Source: Gymnorhina tibicen
Taxonomy: Eukaryota; Chordata; Aves; Passeriformes; Artamidae
Assembly (NCBI GenBank): GCA_013399875.1
Contig: VXAZ01003263.1
Coordinates: 1,164,794 to 1,228,793 of the forward strand
Direction of reading: 5' to 3'
Length of the DNA: 64,000 nucleotides
Part shown: piece by piece, positions 50,201 through 61,396 of the stretch
How the letters are laid out: each line of letters starts with the position of its first letter
Numbering within the stretch: the stretch's first letter is position 1
Position numbers and translations under genes: made by a program
The notes under the pieces: model-generated
What the model saw: only the letters and a program-made list of their open reading frames with translations
Told to the model about the DNA's origin: nothing
Database searches by the model: none

Positions 50201-52923
50201 AAGTGCCTTGCTCCAGGTTGGATGCATCCAAGTCCCTAGGAAGATCTGGAGATTTCTGTGAGGACCACATCAGCCGAAGTGCCTACATAGAAAGTGCTCT
50301 TCACAAAGAGCAGTGAGTGGAGCGGAAGAGTATCATTAAATACCTGTGGGTTTTTACTCATGCAGCTATTCTAGTCAAAGAATGTTTGGATAGGTATAAG
50401 AGATCCACTTAATGTATGACACTGGGAACAACTGTCAAAGACTAGCTACTTTTACACAGTAAAATTATCTCAGGTCTCCCACAAATAGCTATTCCTTCAT
50501 CTATGCATAGTGTGTGTGGTGCCTGTGAAAATCACTGATGTAGCTACTCCAAAGGCTATTTTATTATAGAATTGTTACAGCTGAAAAAAATTAGGTTGGT
50601 TTTTTTTCAGCTGGTAGACATTCTCACATCATAAATTTCATTACGTTCTGGCAAGAGATTGAGTACTTCATGCTAAAAAATTTCCCCCAGTATAACCTAC
50701 TTACTTTTAATGATGTTTTTCCATCTCAGTGCTAGCAAGAATCTTGAAATATTAAGGATAAGGATATTTTGCAAACTGAAAATAATGAACACTTCCTTGT
50801 GTACAGCCACTACCAATTAGTTCTCAGTTCTGTGTTAGGAATGCCTTTTCAAGTACTTTTAATTTCAAGATCTTCAGGGCAAAAGAGCATGTGACTTCTC
50901 TTACAGCTCCCTACCCTAATTAGTAACTTAATTCCACATACAGAGAACTAAGCAGAACTGACAGACTACAGCTTCTCCTGCATTCTTGCAGTTCTCTTTT
51001 TCACAAGATACCATTGAGGTCAGGGGCTTTAGAAAAGGATAGAAACCCATCTCTTTCAAGATGCATTCCAGCACCTTTCTCATGGAAACTTAGGTCATTC
51101 ATTTGTGCAGGTTATTCCAAAGTCCTCCTTTGGTATTTAAACTTTCAAGACAGTGCTCCAATCCTTGCTGTCTCCAGGAAAAGGCGTACCACTCTCTAGC
51201 AAGTTGCACTGGAGGTGTATGTAATCCTTGAAGTCCTGACTCCTGCTCCCACAACTGTTTAGGCATTTTGCACTGAAAGGTCATGGGAAACAATCTGCAG
51301 CAGCCTCTCAGAGGGCTTCACTGCTCTCTCTTCCCAGCAGAGTGTCTTTTCCAGTGGGCACTTGGATCAGACTCCTTTGGTGCTCCTTTGCCCTGTCCAG
51401 CGGGGCAGTGGAGAGAGGAAAGGAATTCTTCTTTGTAGCACTGAGGATGCTCATTTGGGACACGAGTAATGAGCACGTGAGCTCATTTGGCTCACCTCAA
51501 ATCAAGACACTTTGTTTAAATGTAAGTGACAGCAACTCTGCTAAGCGAGACTATGGGAAAAAGAATAAGCCAGTTGTCTAAAGAGAAAGGATAGCATCTA
51601 AATCCCAGAGATCATTCTAGGCATGAAATCTAATTTTACTTAAGAACCTTCTTGCATCCTTGGCCTAGCTCTAGGGTTAAATGAGAGATGCTAAGCTAAC
51701 ATTTCTTTGTAGCCAGCAGAGATGCCATCTTCCCTCCCTACCTCACTCCCTCAGCAGACTGACCATCAGCTTCGACTGCAACTTTGGCCTCTGAAACTGA
51801 GCATCTAACAGGAATGTGGTGCTCAACACTGGCACATCCTTGCACTCTTGCCAATCATACCAGGAATCATCTAAAGTTGTGTTACGGAAACAACATAACT
51901 TAGACTCACTAAGTCTGAACACATTTTATGCAGTAGAAGGGAAAGTCCGTCCAAATCCCCTTCTCATGACAAAACCACTGGTTCCATATGAAGAGGTGTT
52001 CTGATCATGCAGTTGACTGGACATCCTTATTGCAAGAGGAATATCAGGGATTTTGCCCAGTTCCTTCAAAGAAACAAAAACAAAAAATTGACACAATTGA
52101 AGCAATGGACAAGGAGTTTCTTTTGTTACACAGAAGATGAAACTATCAAGTAAAACTTCAATTAGACTTCATAATTCAGATACATTAGCAAGAATAATTT
52201 TGAACAAATTGCAACTGCATTATAATTACATTACAATTACAATAATTGTATTGTAGTTAAGGTGCCTGTAATATAATGTGCTTTCATTTTCTTTCCTTAA
52301 ACCTAAATAATCAGGTGAAATAATTACAAAGAATTGTTTGAGCTATATGAAAGCTGCTCTTTTTTGGCACAAGTCTAGCCATGTTCATCATCTCAGCTAA
52401 TTACAACTTGTCCTGTTCACTGCAGAAGGTGATCTTTGGAATTGTGCAATAAGCAGCATGAAAAATGATGCAGAAAGTGATTTTGGAAATAGAGCAATAT
52501 TTTAAAGCCTTGGAAGCCAGGGGAGGATGTTATCACAGTGTGAGATAAAATCACCTTCATTACTGAATATCCAGTTCCAAGTTTTTGTTCTACTCTAGTT
52601 ACAGCAAGTACCTGATTTAAATTTCCTTATTCATTCAAAGATAGTTTAAATAAATATTCTTAATGGAATTTTTTAAGTTATTTAAGATTACTCTGAAAGG
52701 TCTTCCATACTGGACCAACAAAATTCTTATGCAAATTGAGACCTATATTTAAGAAAAAAAAATCATTGTATCAAAACAGTTCTATTTTGTCAAAAGGTAG
52801 CTTTTCCAGACTGAAAAAAACCCCAAACCAAACCAAATCAAAAAAACCAACCAATCCAGTATCATTGCTATGTCAATGTTCCCACACTGAAGACTAATAT
52901 ATTTTGGACATCCTGTTTCAAGT
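47218..52923. other. Unannotated stretch
   Basis: No supportable gene or transposon. At 51474-51479 there is a CACGTG E-box inside the inverted repeat ATGAGC-ACGTGA-GCTCAT (51469-51486). GCTCATTTGG is repeated directly at 51449 and 51481. Frames such as 48936-49247 (minus) and 51342-51581 (plus) have no recognisable domain. (AACCA)-like low-complexity sequence lies at 52817-52855. Confidence 0.5.
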
Positions 52924-52965
52924 CCTCNTCTCCTCTCCTCTCCTCTCCTCTCCTCTCCTTTCTCC
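52924..52965. repeat. (TCTCC)n pentanucleotide tract with an ambiguous base
   Basis: About seven TCTCC units in tandem follow CCTC. Position 52928 is N, the only ambiguous base I saw in the window, so the true length of this tract is uncertain. The 78-codon minus frame across it (52868-53104) is a repeat artefact. Confidence 0.95.
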
Positions 52966-54359
52966 CCTTGTTCTGTTCTAGCTGTTTTCCTTTTACATGA
53001 TTTAATTCTGTATCTCTCCTCAGATTATCTTCTCTTACCTTAACTTTTAAATTCATTGTAATGTTGTTTGTTTCTTTTTTTTCTAACGTAATAAAATGAG
53101 GCAATTAATATCAGTCTAAAAGAAAGAATTAATTTGTCAGCTCCTAGCAGTTGCCAAGCAACAGACTACAATATCACCAGTCAGTTGATGGCTGGTTTAA
53201 TTACCATCTAAATAAGTATTGTTTAGGCTTTAATTCTCTCCTATAACATGGTCTCAAAGGGAAGTCCACTAGGCTAGAGGTTTCAGGTCCCCACAAAGGA
53301 AGGATGGCAAGCACTAGGATTGCTAATTGCTCCGCATAATGCAAACACTTGCCTATTGTCTAATAAAATAATCTGTGCCATATGACTTTATATAGGATGC
53401 AAACTCTCATTCCAATAATTGCTTTTCCAAAGGTACCTGAACACCTGAACTGACAGGCCTGTGTCCATTAAAATGTATGTCTGGTGCAGAAGAGTGCTTA
53501 ATTTATTTTACTCTTGAAGATAATATTTGAAGATATAATAAGAGCAAGCTGAAGACATAAGAAATATAAAGCAAGGAAAGGGAGTCCATGCTGTTAAATC
53601 TGAGAGCTTTATCTAACTATGGCAATTCAATAAATATCATTGGCGGACTTTGACTTATATACAATAAAATAAACCCACTCCCGTCTTTATATTTTTAAAT
53701 GTGATATTTTAGATTAATTATTTTGCTGGTGTTATTGAGACTTTTGACTTACCAAAACTGATTTTGTCTGTGTGTATCCATTAGTACATAGATTTTAATA
53801 CATAATAAGACCCATAGTCTATCCAAAATATATTATGATATTATTTGTCTCAGGGCAGTGCTGTTGAGAAGGATTGACTGTTTTGTTACCAAGTAGCATA
53901 ATCTTAATATCTTTTAGAAAAAAATCTACTCAACTGTCTAGACAGTGCCAAAATAAAGATTCTACAACCAGAGATAAATGATGACATTGAAGAGTGCCCC
54001 TGGTTGCTCAGGAACTCCCACAGAACACGTACTGAACATGGGAAGGGAAGAGAGGAGATATTGGTTAGGTGAACTTGAAGAGACTTTTTTCTGTTTCATC
54101 TTTGGCCAACAGTAATATTATGATGTTATATTTACAGATGAATGAGAAAGAGCTCTGTTCATTGCTGGAAGAAGCTGGAGCAGCTGCAGGACGTATCGCA
54201 GTTTACATCAATATGTGAGGCTGTAAACTGAAAAGGCTGAGGAGAGGATAAGCATGACATTCAACCAAAGTCATTAAGTAGGGTGGTAATCCCCAATGCA
54301 TGCATAAAGAATGCACCTGGAACAGTAACAAATGTATCTGACACGATTGAGACAGATCA
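52966..54359. other. Unannotated AT-rich stretch
   Basis: No supportable gene or recognisable transposon. Confidence 0.5.
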
Positions 54360-54435
54360 CAGGACTGAAAGAGTTTTGAAAGGACCTCTAGTCCTACCTC
54401 TGCTCAAAGTAAGGTCAATTAGAGCAGGAGGCTTA
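54360..54435 (-). mobile_element. CR1 3'-end fragment, antisense
   Basis: TTTTGAAAGGACCTCTAGTC, then CTACCTCTGCTCAAAGTAAG, then TCAATTAGAGCAGG, resembles the reverse complement of the CR1 3' part (CTGCTCTAGTTGACCCTGCTTTGAGCAGGAGGTTGGACTAGAGG). It is a short, diverged piece, so the identity is likely but its ends are not exact. Confidence 0.6.
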
Positions 54436-56439
54436 TTCCTGAAGATAAAACATCAAGATTTCATCACTGATAGCCTAGCAATCTAGACAGCACTTTGCAA
54501 CTCAATATTAATCTTTGTCAGTGCCGGAGTAGCTCAGTTCAGCTTAAGACAAAAATATGCTTCATTTTTCACATGATAGATTTGCAGAGATTCAAGTCTG
54601 CAGTTTGGGACTATTTGGTAAATGCCTTCAATCAATATATTACCTATTACATTGACTGAAGAAATTCTAATTCAAAAGTCACTAAGGTTTCAAAAAACTT
54701 TCATTTGCCTCCTGCTGTGTTGGGTTTTTGAAATTTGATGGTGTAAAAGTACACTTGATGTTTAAAAATCTTAAAGCAGCTTTCTTCTGATTAATTAACT
54801 GAGGAATGTAATATAGGTTAAGATGATATGTAGGACAGAGAGCTTAGTGTAATACTTACAAGAATGTCTTGTGAGACAGTCTTGTCCATTCTGTGGTAAA
54901 GTGAATTAGGGGTCAGATTTAGTCCTCACATTGGTGAATGGCAACAGATTTGAGAGAAACTCATTCAGGCCTTATTTGCACGATTTCTGTTTTTATTTCA
55001 AATGTCAGATCATTCAAAACTTAAAATCATAACTGAAGTTAGCTGCTTCACTTGATCCCTAACAGTTTCAATGAAAAGTGTTGAATGAGACCAAAAAAGG
55101 GCTTTTAGAGGTCTGAGTCCCCACTGGTCAGAGAAAGTCTAGATGTATTAAGAAACAGTGTTAGGTCCTAAAGCAGTGTGTTACTATTTTACACAACTGT
55201 ATTTACCAGTGGTTTTCTTCCTTCTATGCGTGTGCAAGTTTGTTTGCACAATATTTCTGATTTAAATAATTGATTAAGAGTCAAGTTCAGAAGGAAAAAA
55301 TTGAGGAAAGAGCCAAAACAATGTTCTCAAAGTAAAAAATTGAGAACTTCCCAAACAACCTGTCTTCTCTTCTTATTATTACTCTGTGTAACTTCCACTT
55401 ATAACCATCATCTGATTCGAATATTTTTTCCCTGTTTAAAGGGACCTCTATACAAATATTGCTCAATATTGATAAAGCTAAAATCATTGCTTTCATTTTA
55501 TTGCCCAGCAACTTCCTATCACTCAGATCTAAGGTTGGGAATAGGACAGTGTTCTTCTGTATTTTAACTTTCATGTCTATTTGAAGGAAAACTAATAATT
55601 AGAAATCACTTATACTTAAGGGAAGCTCAATATCTATAGTTACAATCAGAATTTTGTCCGATGGAGAAACAACAGATTTAAGCATATTGTTATGGAAGAA
55701 AATTCATTGGTAATACTGACTCTAGAAGGAATAAACAAGCAGAGTATTGCTTCACATTTTCAGCAAGTGAACTGAAATTCCATCTCATTGAAAAGCTTGG
55801 CTACATTTTAAATAGAAACAGAACACAGATTTAGCATTTACCAATGCAGGGAGGGTTATTCCTTTCCAGAGGAATGTTCTTTTTTTATCTGTTACAGGAT
55901 ACCCAGTCACAGTATTGAAATGTGAACAATCTGGGACTTCAGTGACTTCTTTTTTTTAACCCTTATGAGGTTGTGTGATCCCAATATACTTTAGTACTTT
56001 ACATAGACATTAAGACAGTAATAATAATTTTAGTTCATTAACTGAACAAAAATATCATCAAATATTAAGTGTGATTTTAATATGAACTGATTTCCTTTGC
56101 TAAAAATATAAAAGTACTTGCCTCCTCTTCCCATTTTGTACAGTGCTCCCCTGAAGTTCCTACTTCCAGCTGTATTGTAAAACCTTCTCCAACCACTGCC
56201 CAACTATTTTCATTCTAGTGATAAATCTTCACTGCTTTTTTGTCTCTTGAACCTTAGGGTCAGTAATCTGCACTCTGCTGTCTATCAGCCAGTTCTCTGC
56301 CAACTGAGCATGATCCTTTTCTGAACAGCCTTCTTGGGCACCCATAACGTAATTCCTATACTCCTCCATTTACCTTTCCTAATTACTCTTCCAGTGCATT
56401 TTTGGAGGATCCCTCAAAGCAGACAGTCATGATCTGGAC
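54436..56439. other. Unannotated AT-rich stretch
   Basis: No supportable gene or recognisable transposon. Short frames at 55287-55574 (minus) and 55301-55567 (plus) overlap one another and are not recognisable. Confidence 0.5.
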
Positions 56440-56745
56440 AATGGGACCCCCAGAAATTTTGAGGAGAACATCAAATTAGAGGTGGTGTTGGGCACACCAG
56501 CAGGCAGGGCTACCATCCGTGGGGAACCTCAGCAGACTGAGAGGGACCACACGAATTTCAGCACAGGCAAATGCAAGTCCTGCCCTGGCTAGCACAGAGC
56601 AAGCCCCTGCACCAGCACGGCTTGGGACCTGCACAAGGATACCTGGTGCACAAAGCTGATCATGAGTCAGCCCTACACCCTTGTAGCAAAGAAGGGCATG
56701 AAGGTGGTCACAGATTGGAAAGATATGCACAGTGAAGGCATAAAA
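56440..56745 (+). mobile_element. CR1 LINE internal fragment (post-catalytic ORF2 region)
   Basis: This is a sense CR1 fragment, old and gapped. TGGTGTTGGGCACACCAGCA, then GGCAGGGCTACCATCC (near 56483-56518), matches the GTGGCTGACACACCAGAGGGCTGTGCTGCCATCC segment. GCAAATGCAAGTCCTGCCCT (near 56567-56586) and CCTGGTGCACAAAGCTGATC, then ATGAGTCAGC, match the consecutive CR1 segments after the FADD motif of the reverse transcriptase. The reading frame is broken and both ends are missing, including the 3' UTR. The 91-codon minus frame at 56476-56751 is a shadow. Confidence 0.8.
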
Positions 56746-57302
56746 TTTCAATTCTTACATATTAAAATTGTAACTTTATTGTCTGCAACATACAACTATT
56801 TCAGATTGAAACATTATAGCATCACTACTGTATAGACATAAAAATTAGAAAAGACAGATATAGCATATTTTTTTTTCTCCTTCTTCCTGATTATTGCCCC
56901 TCATATTCTTATCTAAGCTACAGTGCTCAGAATCAATGTCAAATATGATCTTGAATATTATTTGTGGAGCGAAGGACAAACTGAAGAGAGAAGGAGTGCA
57001 GGGATGAAGATGACTGCCTTCTGCTGACTCCTTAGTGCCCTTGCTTGGACCATGCACCACTGACACAAGCCATCTGTTCCTTCATTCAGATACTGGTCTG
57101 CACTGAACATTTGGGCTGCCTTAGGGTGAAAATGGTTGCATACATGCAAAATGGGACACGCGCTGCATCACCTATATATTTTGGCCTGCCACTGTCATGG
57201 ACTCCCAATTACTCACAAACTTAGGGACAGAAATGGTAAAGAAGGGATAAATTAACCTATTTAGAGAATACAGGATTGTTACAAAGAAGTGTGGTAAGAT
57301 TT
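56746..57302. other. Unannotated stretch
   Basis: No supportable gene or repeat. Overlapping minus-strand frames at 56845-57066 and 56958-57149 are unrecognised. Confidence 0.45.
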
Positions 57303-57899
57303 TGTCATGGTTTCACCCCAGCCAGCAGCCAAACCCCACACAGCCACTTGCTCACTCCCCCACCACTGGGATCAGGGGGAGAGTCGAAGGCATAAAAACT
57401 AGAAAACTTGTGGGTTGACAAAAAGACAGTTTCATAGGGAAAGCAAAAGCTGTGCATGCAAGCAAAGCAAAGCAAAGAACTAAATCCCTGCTTGCCATGT
57501 GCAAGTAGGTATTCAGCCATCTCCCAGAGAGCAGGGTCCCATCCCATGTAAGAGTTACTTGGGAAGAAAAATGCTATCACTTCAAATGTTGCCCCCTTCC
57601 TTCTTCTTCCCCCCACCTTTATATACTGAGCATGATGTTATAAGGTATGGAATATCCCTTTGGTCAGTTGGGGTCACCGGTCCTGGCTGTGTCCCCTCCT
57701 CATTTCCCATGCATGCCCTGTTTCCTTGCCAGCGTGGCAGTAGGAAAAGTAGAAAAGGCCTTGGCTCTGTGTAAGCTCTGCTCAGCAATAACAAAAACAT
57801 CTCTCTATTATCAACCCTGTGTTCAGCACAGATCCAAAACAGAGCCCTACACTAGCTGCTGTAAAGCAAATTAATTCTACCACAGCCAAAAATAGCAGA
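57303..57899 (-). mobile_element. ERVL-like solo LTR (minus strand)
   Basis: Read on the plus strand, the element opens TGTCATGGTTTCACCCCAGC and ends CACAGCCAAAAATAGCAGA (consensus end CCAGCACA). The order of landmarks is that of a very common bird LTR in antisense: CCACTTGCTCACTCCC (57340), AAGACAGTTTCATAGGGAAA (57423), CCATCTCCCAGAGAGCAGGG (57517), TTATATACTGAGCATGATGT with the minus-strand TATA box TATATAAA at 57618-57625, GGAATATCCCTTTGGTCAGT (57649) and GGCCTTGGCTCTGTGTAAGC (57758). It is almost full length. The terminal CA has become GA, and the flanking 5-mers, GATTT and TATGT, agree at three of five positions, so the target duplication is at best decayed. No internal retroviral region adjoins it. 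Frames inside (57305-57616 minus, 57499-57774 plus) are spurious. Confidence 0.93.
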
Positions 57900-58090
57900 T
57901 ATGTTCACCACAGTGATGGTAAAGCCACAACATGAAAGTCAGAGAGGTTTGTTTCTGTATAAGTTTATAGCCATAAAGCATAATACAAAATCGTATTTAA
58001 GTCAACAGTGCTGAAGCAAAACAAAAGAGAGGTTTTTGTGACTGGAAAAACAACGCCAGATCACTAAATTGAGCAGGATTTGAAGCCTGA

Positions 58091-58315
58091 GTGTGTATCC
58101 CTTTCGCAGCTGCACACCTTGCGAGCAGCAGGCCGGGATGCGGGGAAGCGGCGGCTGCGGGCAGAGCCGGGGGCGCAGCGCCACCTGCAGCCCGCGCCGG
58201 GGCACGGCCGGCACGGGGGTGGCGAACGGCGGGGACACCCGCGCTCTGGGGCTCACCCGCCTCTGTGCGCACACGGCAGTGCCACCCTGCCTCCCCCGCC
58301 ATATACCGGCATCAA
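58091..58315. promoter_or_regulatory. Isolated CpG-rich block (orphan CpG island candidate)
   Basis: I count about 26 CpG dinucleotides in roughly 220 bases of strongly GC-rich sequence (GGCCGGGATGCGGGGAAGCG, CGCCGGGGCACGGCCGG and so on), while the flanking kilobases are AT-rich with few CpGs. The edges are sharp. GC-rich frames run through it on both strands (58091-58327 and 58080-58391 plus, 57997-58302 minus). They are alanine-, glycine- and arginine-rich, as expected from composition alone, and I recognise no protein. A CATATACC sequence (58301-58308) is TATA-like but unconvincing. It could be the promoter or first exon of an unseen transcript, an orphan CpG island, or a fragment of a GC-rich repeat unknown to me. 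Confidence 0.6.
58177..58192 (-). promoter_or_regulatory. CTCF-like motif within the CpG-rich block
   Basis: The reverse complement of AGCGCCACCTGCAGCC contains GCTGCAGGTGGCGCT, which fits the CTCF core CCASYAGRKGGCRSY at 13 of 15 positions. GC-rich sequence raises the chance-match rate, so this is weaker than the site at 7803. Confidence 0.4.
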
Positions 58316-61300
58316 ATGCAGGCTTAAGCTTTTTTGGTTTTTTTTTTTGGTAATAAATTTTGTCTTTTTATTGAAAGAGAGCCTTATCTGAACATGGTTA
58401 ATTTCAGCAGAAACTGTGCTAAAAATTTGAGATAATGCTTAGAAAGCTGCAGTCCTATAAATTTTAATCTATAAGTACATTATCAAACTTTAAAAACGGT
58501 ATGCAATCTATTAGAGATAATGTACAAAATCAGTTTCGCTGGGAAAGGTATGATTAAATAATTGCATTTTGCAAATAATGTTAGCAAAAATCTGATTGTT
58601 TGGCCACGTAAACTAAAGTGTTCCTTTATGGCAGCGGTTCCACAAGCAGTGTACTTCAGAGAAGGTAAACAGGAAAGATTAAATAACTGCTTTTTAGTGA
58701 CTCAGCTTTATTGAGCCTAGCAGTTACAGTCACAGTAGCCTTCAAAGTGTTTTATTGCTCTAAGCATACACTAAGCCAGATCCTAGTTTTCCAGTTAACT
58801 ACACTGGGACCATTAATGCGTATCTAATTTGGACATGAATTATTCAGGTCCCATTACTTTGGGCATTATTAAAAACCTTTAGCAAGTCAGGTAAGTGGTT
58901 AAGAGAAGATAAATGTATTTGCCATGCTGTAAATGTACCACATTTGCAACAGTTTAATTACATTGTTAGGGGAGATGGAGTATTTGCTGATGACTTACAT
59001 TATAAAAACCTTATAAAAATATACAAGGACATATCCTCACTGGAATCACATTTTAGGTCAACCCTGATGATCACCTGTGCTTAACACTCTGTCAGAGCTT
59101 GACTGTTCTATGAAACTTGTTCCGCAATTAAACCCCTCAAGAAACCCACTCCTTTCCTTCTTTTATGGTTGCAAGCAAAGGTGTAGAACTTGAATCACCG
59201 AAGAGTGAATAAGGTTTGTGACTTGGGCACTGACCTTCAGAAACATTCTGGCTGTCCTGCACCAAAAGCAAACTCAGGGATCAACAGAAGAGATGTCATG
59301 GCATCTATGGGATGGAGATGAACTGGGCTTTTGATATGAATTCACAGTCTGAATAATCAGATCCATAGGGCACGACATTTAGCCACAGTGTGGTGGAAAT
59401 GACATACCATTAAAGAGCCAGCAGGTATTGCCTGCTCACAGGAGACTGCTCCTGGGCAGAAGCTGCTCACATAATGAGTTTATAGAGTAGTTCTTAAGGA
59501 AACAAGGGGTTTGGGAGGTTTTTTTGCATTATAGCTGCTGCAGTCCAATAAAACATTTAGCCACTTACTTAAGCAAGCTCTAACTTAAATGTTTAATCTA
59601 AACACTTCTAGCTATTTCTCTTGACTTGTTCTTAAATGCTTTGGAAAATTACTCTTCTCTGAAATGCTGCCACCAGCATTGTGTATGATGAAAAAATAAA
59701 AATGCATTTTAACAGGAAATCTTGAGCTGTGCTCATAACTGGTATATCTGGGGTGGTTTATTTGGGAGCCTATTAACAGCACAGATATGGTTATAGATAA
59801 GCTGCAAAAGCTTTAATGTATTATATGATTTATTTCAGTAATAATAAATGGAAGGAGTCGGCTCAAAAGAACTGAGTTCTTCACAGCTTAATTCATACAA
59901 GTAGAGATTATTTTGGCAATGCAGCTTGGAAATTATATTCATTCTAGGCAGAGAATGGTAAAAATATCCAAACATTTCATTATGCAAGTATCTTTTCTCA
60001 GTACTAAGCACTAACATTTGTTTAGCTCTATGGTGTCTACTACAAGAGGATAGCATTCCATCTAGTGCGTTACCAGGTAGAAGAAATATTTCCTATTATC
60101 ATAAATGGTGGTATTTATTCTCCACTATGCATGGATGCCACTCATTTATTCAACATAATTGTAGGGATCACATTTTAATGCCATAGTCCAGTACCAGGTA
60201 CAGGAGAAAGGATGGTAGAGAACCCTTAGGTTCTTGAGAACTGAAATGAAATTCATCTCACCTAATTTCAGCCTTTTTCTTTTGCTTACTTAGATTTTAT
60301 TTATTGCCTGTAATGGAACATAAACACCTCCAGAGAGAAAGTCATTAGAGACAACCAGGGGACAAACATCAATTCAATCCTAGATGTTTGATAATAGAGA
60401 AGCTTTGTCTAATACTGAAGTCTTTATTTTGGACCTTGTTTGCCTTGGTGTTCCTGATAATTACTTGTCAATGCAGCTTTCGTGGGTGTTGTACTTCTTA
60501 CTTTCCCTGTTGATCTAAGATGATCTACTCCACATCTTTTGCCAAAGGAAAATTAGGAAAGAAAGTTTGATCTTTCTAGTGGATATTGCCAGGCTTTTTG
60601 TCTTTCATGACTGGCAAGACATATGCCAGTTCATGACTTGCATTACACAAATAATGTTTAATTCATTTCACCATTACATTACACTCTATTAAAAAAAAAA
60701 AACAGCCAAAACCACCCACCAATACATGTCTCAGTAATTAGTACTTGTCTGGCAGCCCTAAGGTAAGTTAAAATGAAACTGCCATTTTCATTATGACTGC
60801 CTTTTGGCAGTGCAATAGGAACTTATTATTATGGACTAGATAGGTGAATATGTATATGAAAGATGTGCAAGGTCATGAATAACTCTTTCCAGCTCCCATT
60901 TACTGTAGGAACCTCTGTCAATAGCATGTCTCTGCTGTAGTATGCTGGCTCATTTGCTATGTCTACAAAGAGCAAGAATGATACCAAGACTTTCACTTAT
61001 TTCCATGCCTGGCCCACACATTAGGAGCAAACCTGAGCACAGAGGGCATCCCAGAAGAGAGTGCCAGAGACACATGCCTCATTGCAGGTTTCTTTCTGAA
61101 AATAGGGCTGGAGAGCCTCAGTCTTTTGGGAACTTTGGAAGTGTTAGGTTAGTTTCTTCACAAGGTCTTTATGATGTGGTGTACATTTTATCCTAGGAAC
61201 GAATAGGGAGAAAACAGAGAAGTTCACGCGCTGTCTTGAAGATGCTGCCCAGAAGATTTTGGTAACAAATAGAAGATTTATTACAGTTCTCCCTTGCCAC

Positions 61301-61334
61301 ACTGAAGTGGATGATTTCCATCTGCCCGCTCCAA
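58316..61334. other. Unannotated AT-rich stretch
   Basis: No supportable gene or recognisable transposon. T-rich sequence at 58330-58349 follows the CpG-rich block, and an A run lies near 60691-60702. Short frames, for example 60942-61196, are unrecognised. Confidence 0.5.
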
Positions 61335-61396
61335 GAGTTCCAGAAATGGGAATAGCTGTAGTAAAGAGTTCCAGAAATGGGAATAGCTGTAGTAAA
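61335..61396. repeat. Perfect 31-bp tandem duplication
   Basis: The unit beginning GAGTTCCAGAAATGGGAATA occupies 61335-61365 and is repeated without mismatch at 61366-61396. A further GAGT follows, the start of a degenerate third copy. Exact identity implies a recent event. Confidence 0.95.

Noticed and set aside
57997..58391. Alanine/arginine/glycine-rich frames as a coding exon
   Set aside because: Open frames on both strands are expected in short GC-rich DNA because stop codons are AT-rich; no protein is recognisable.
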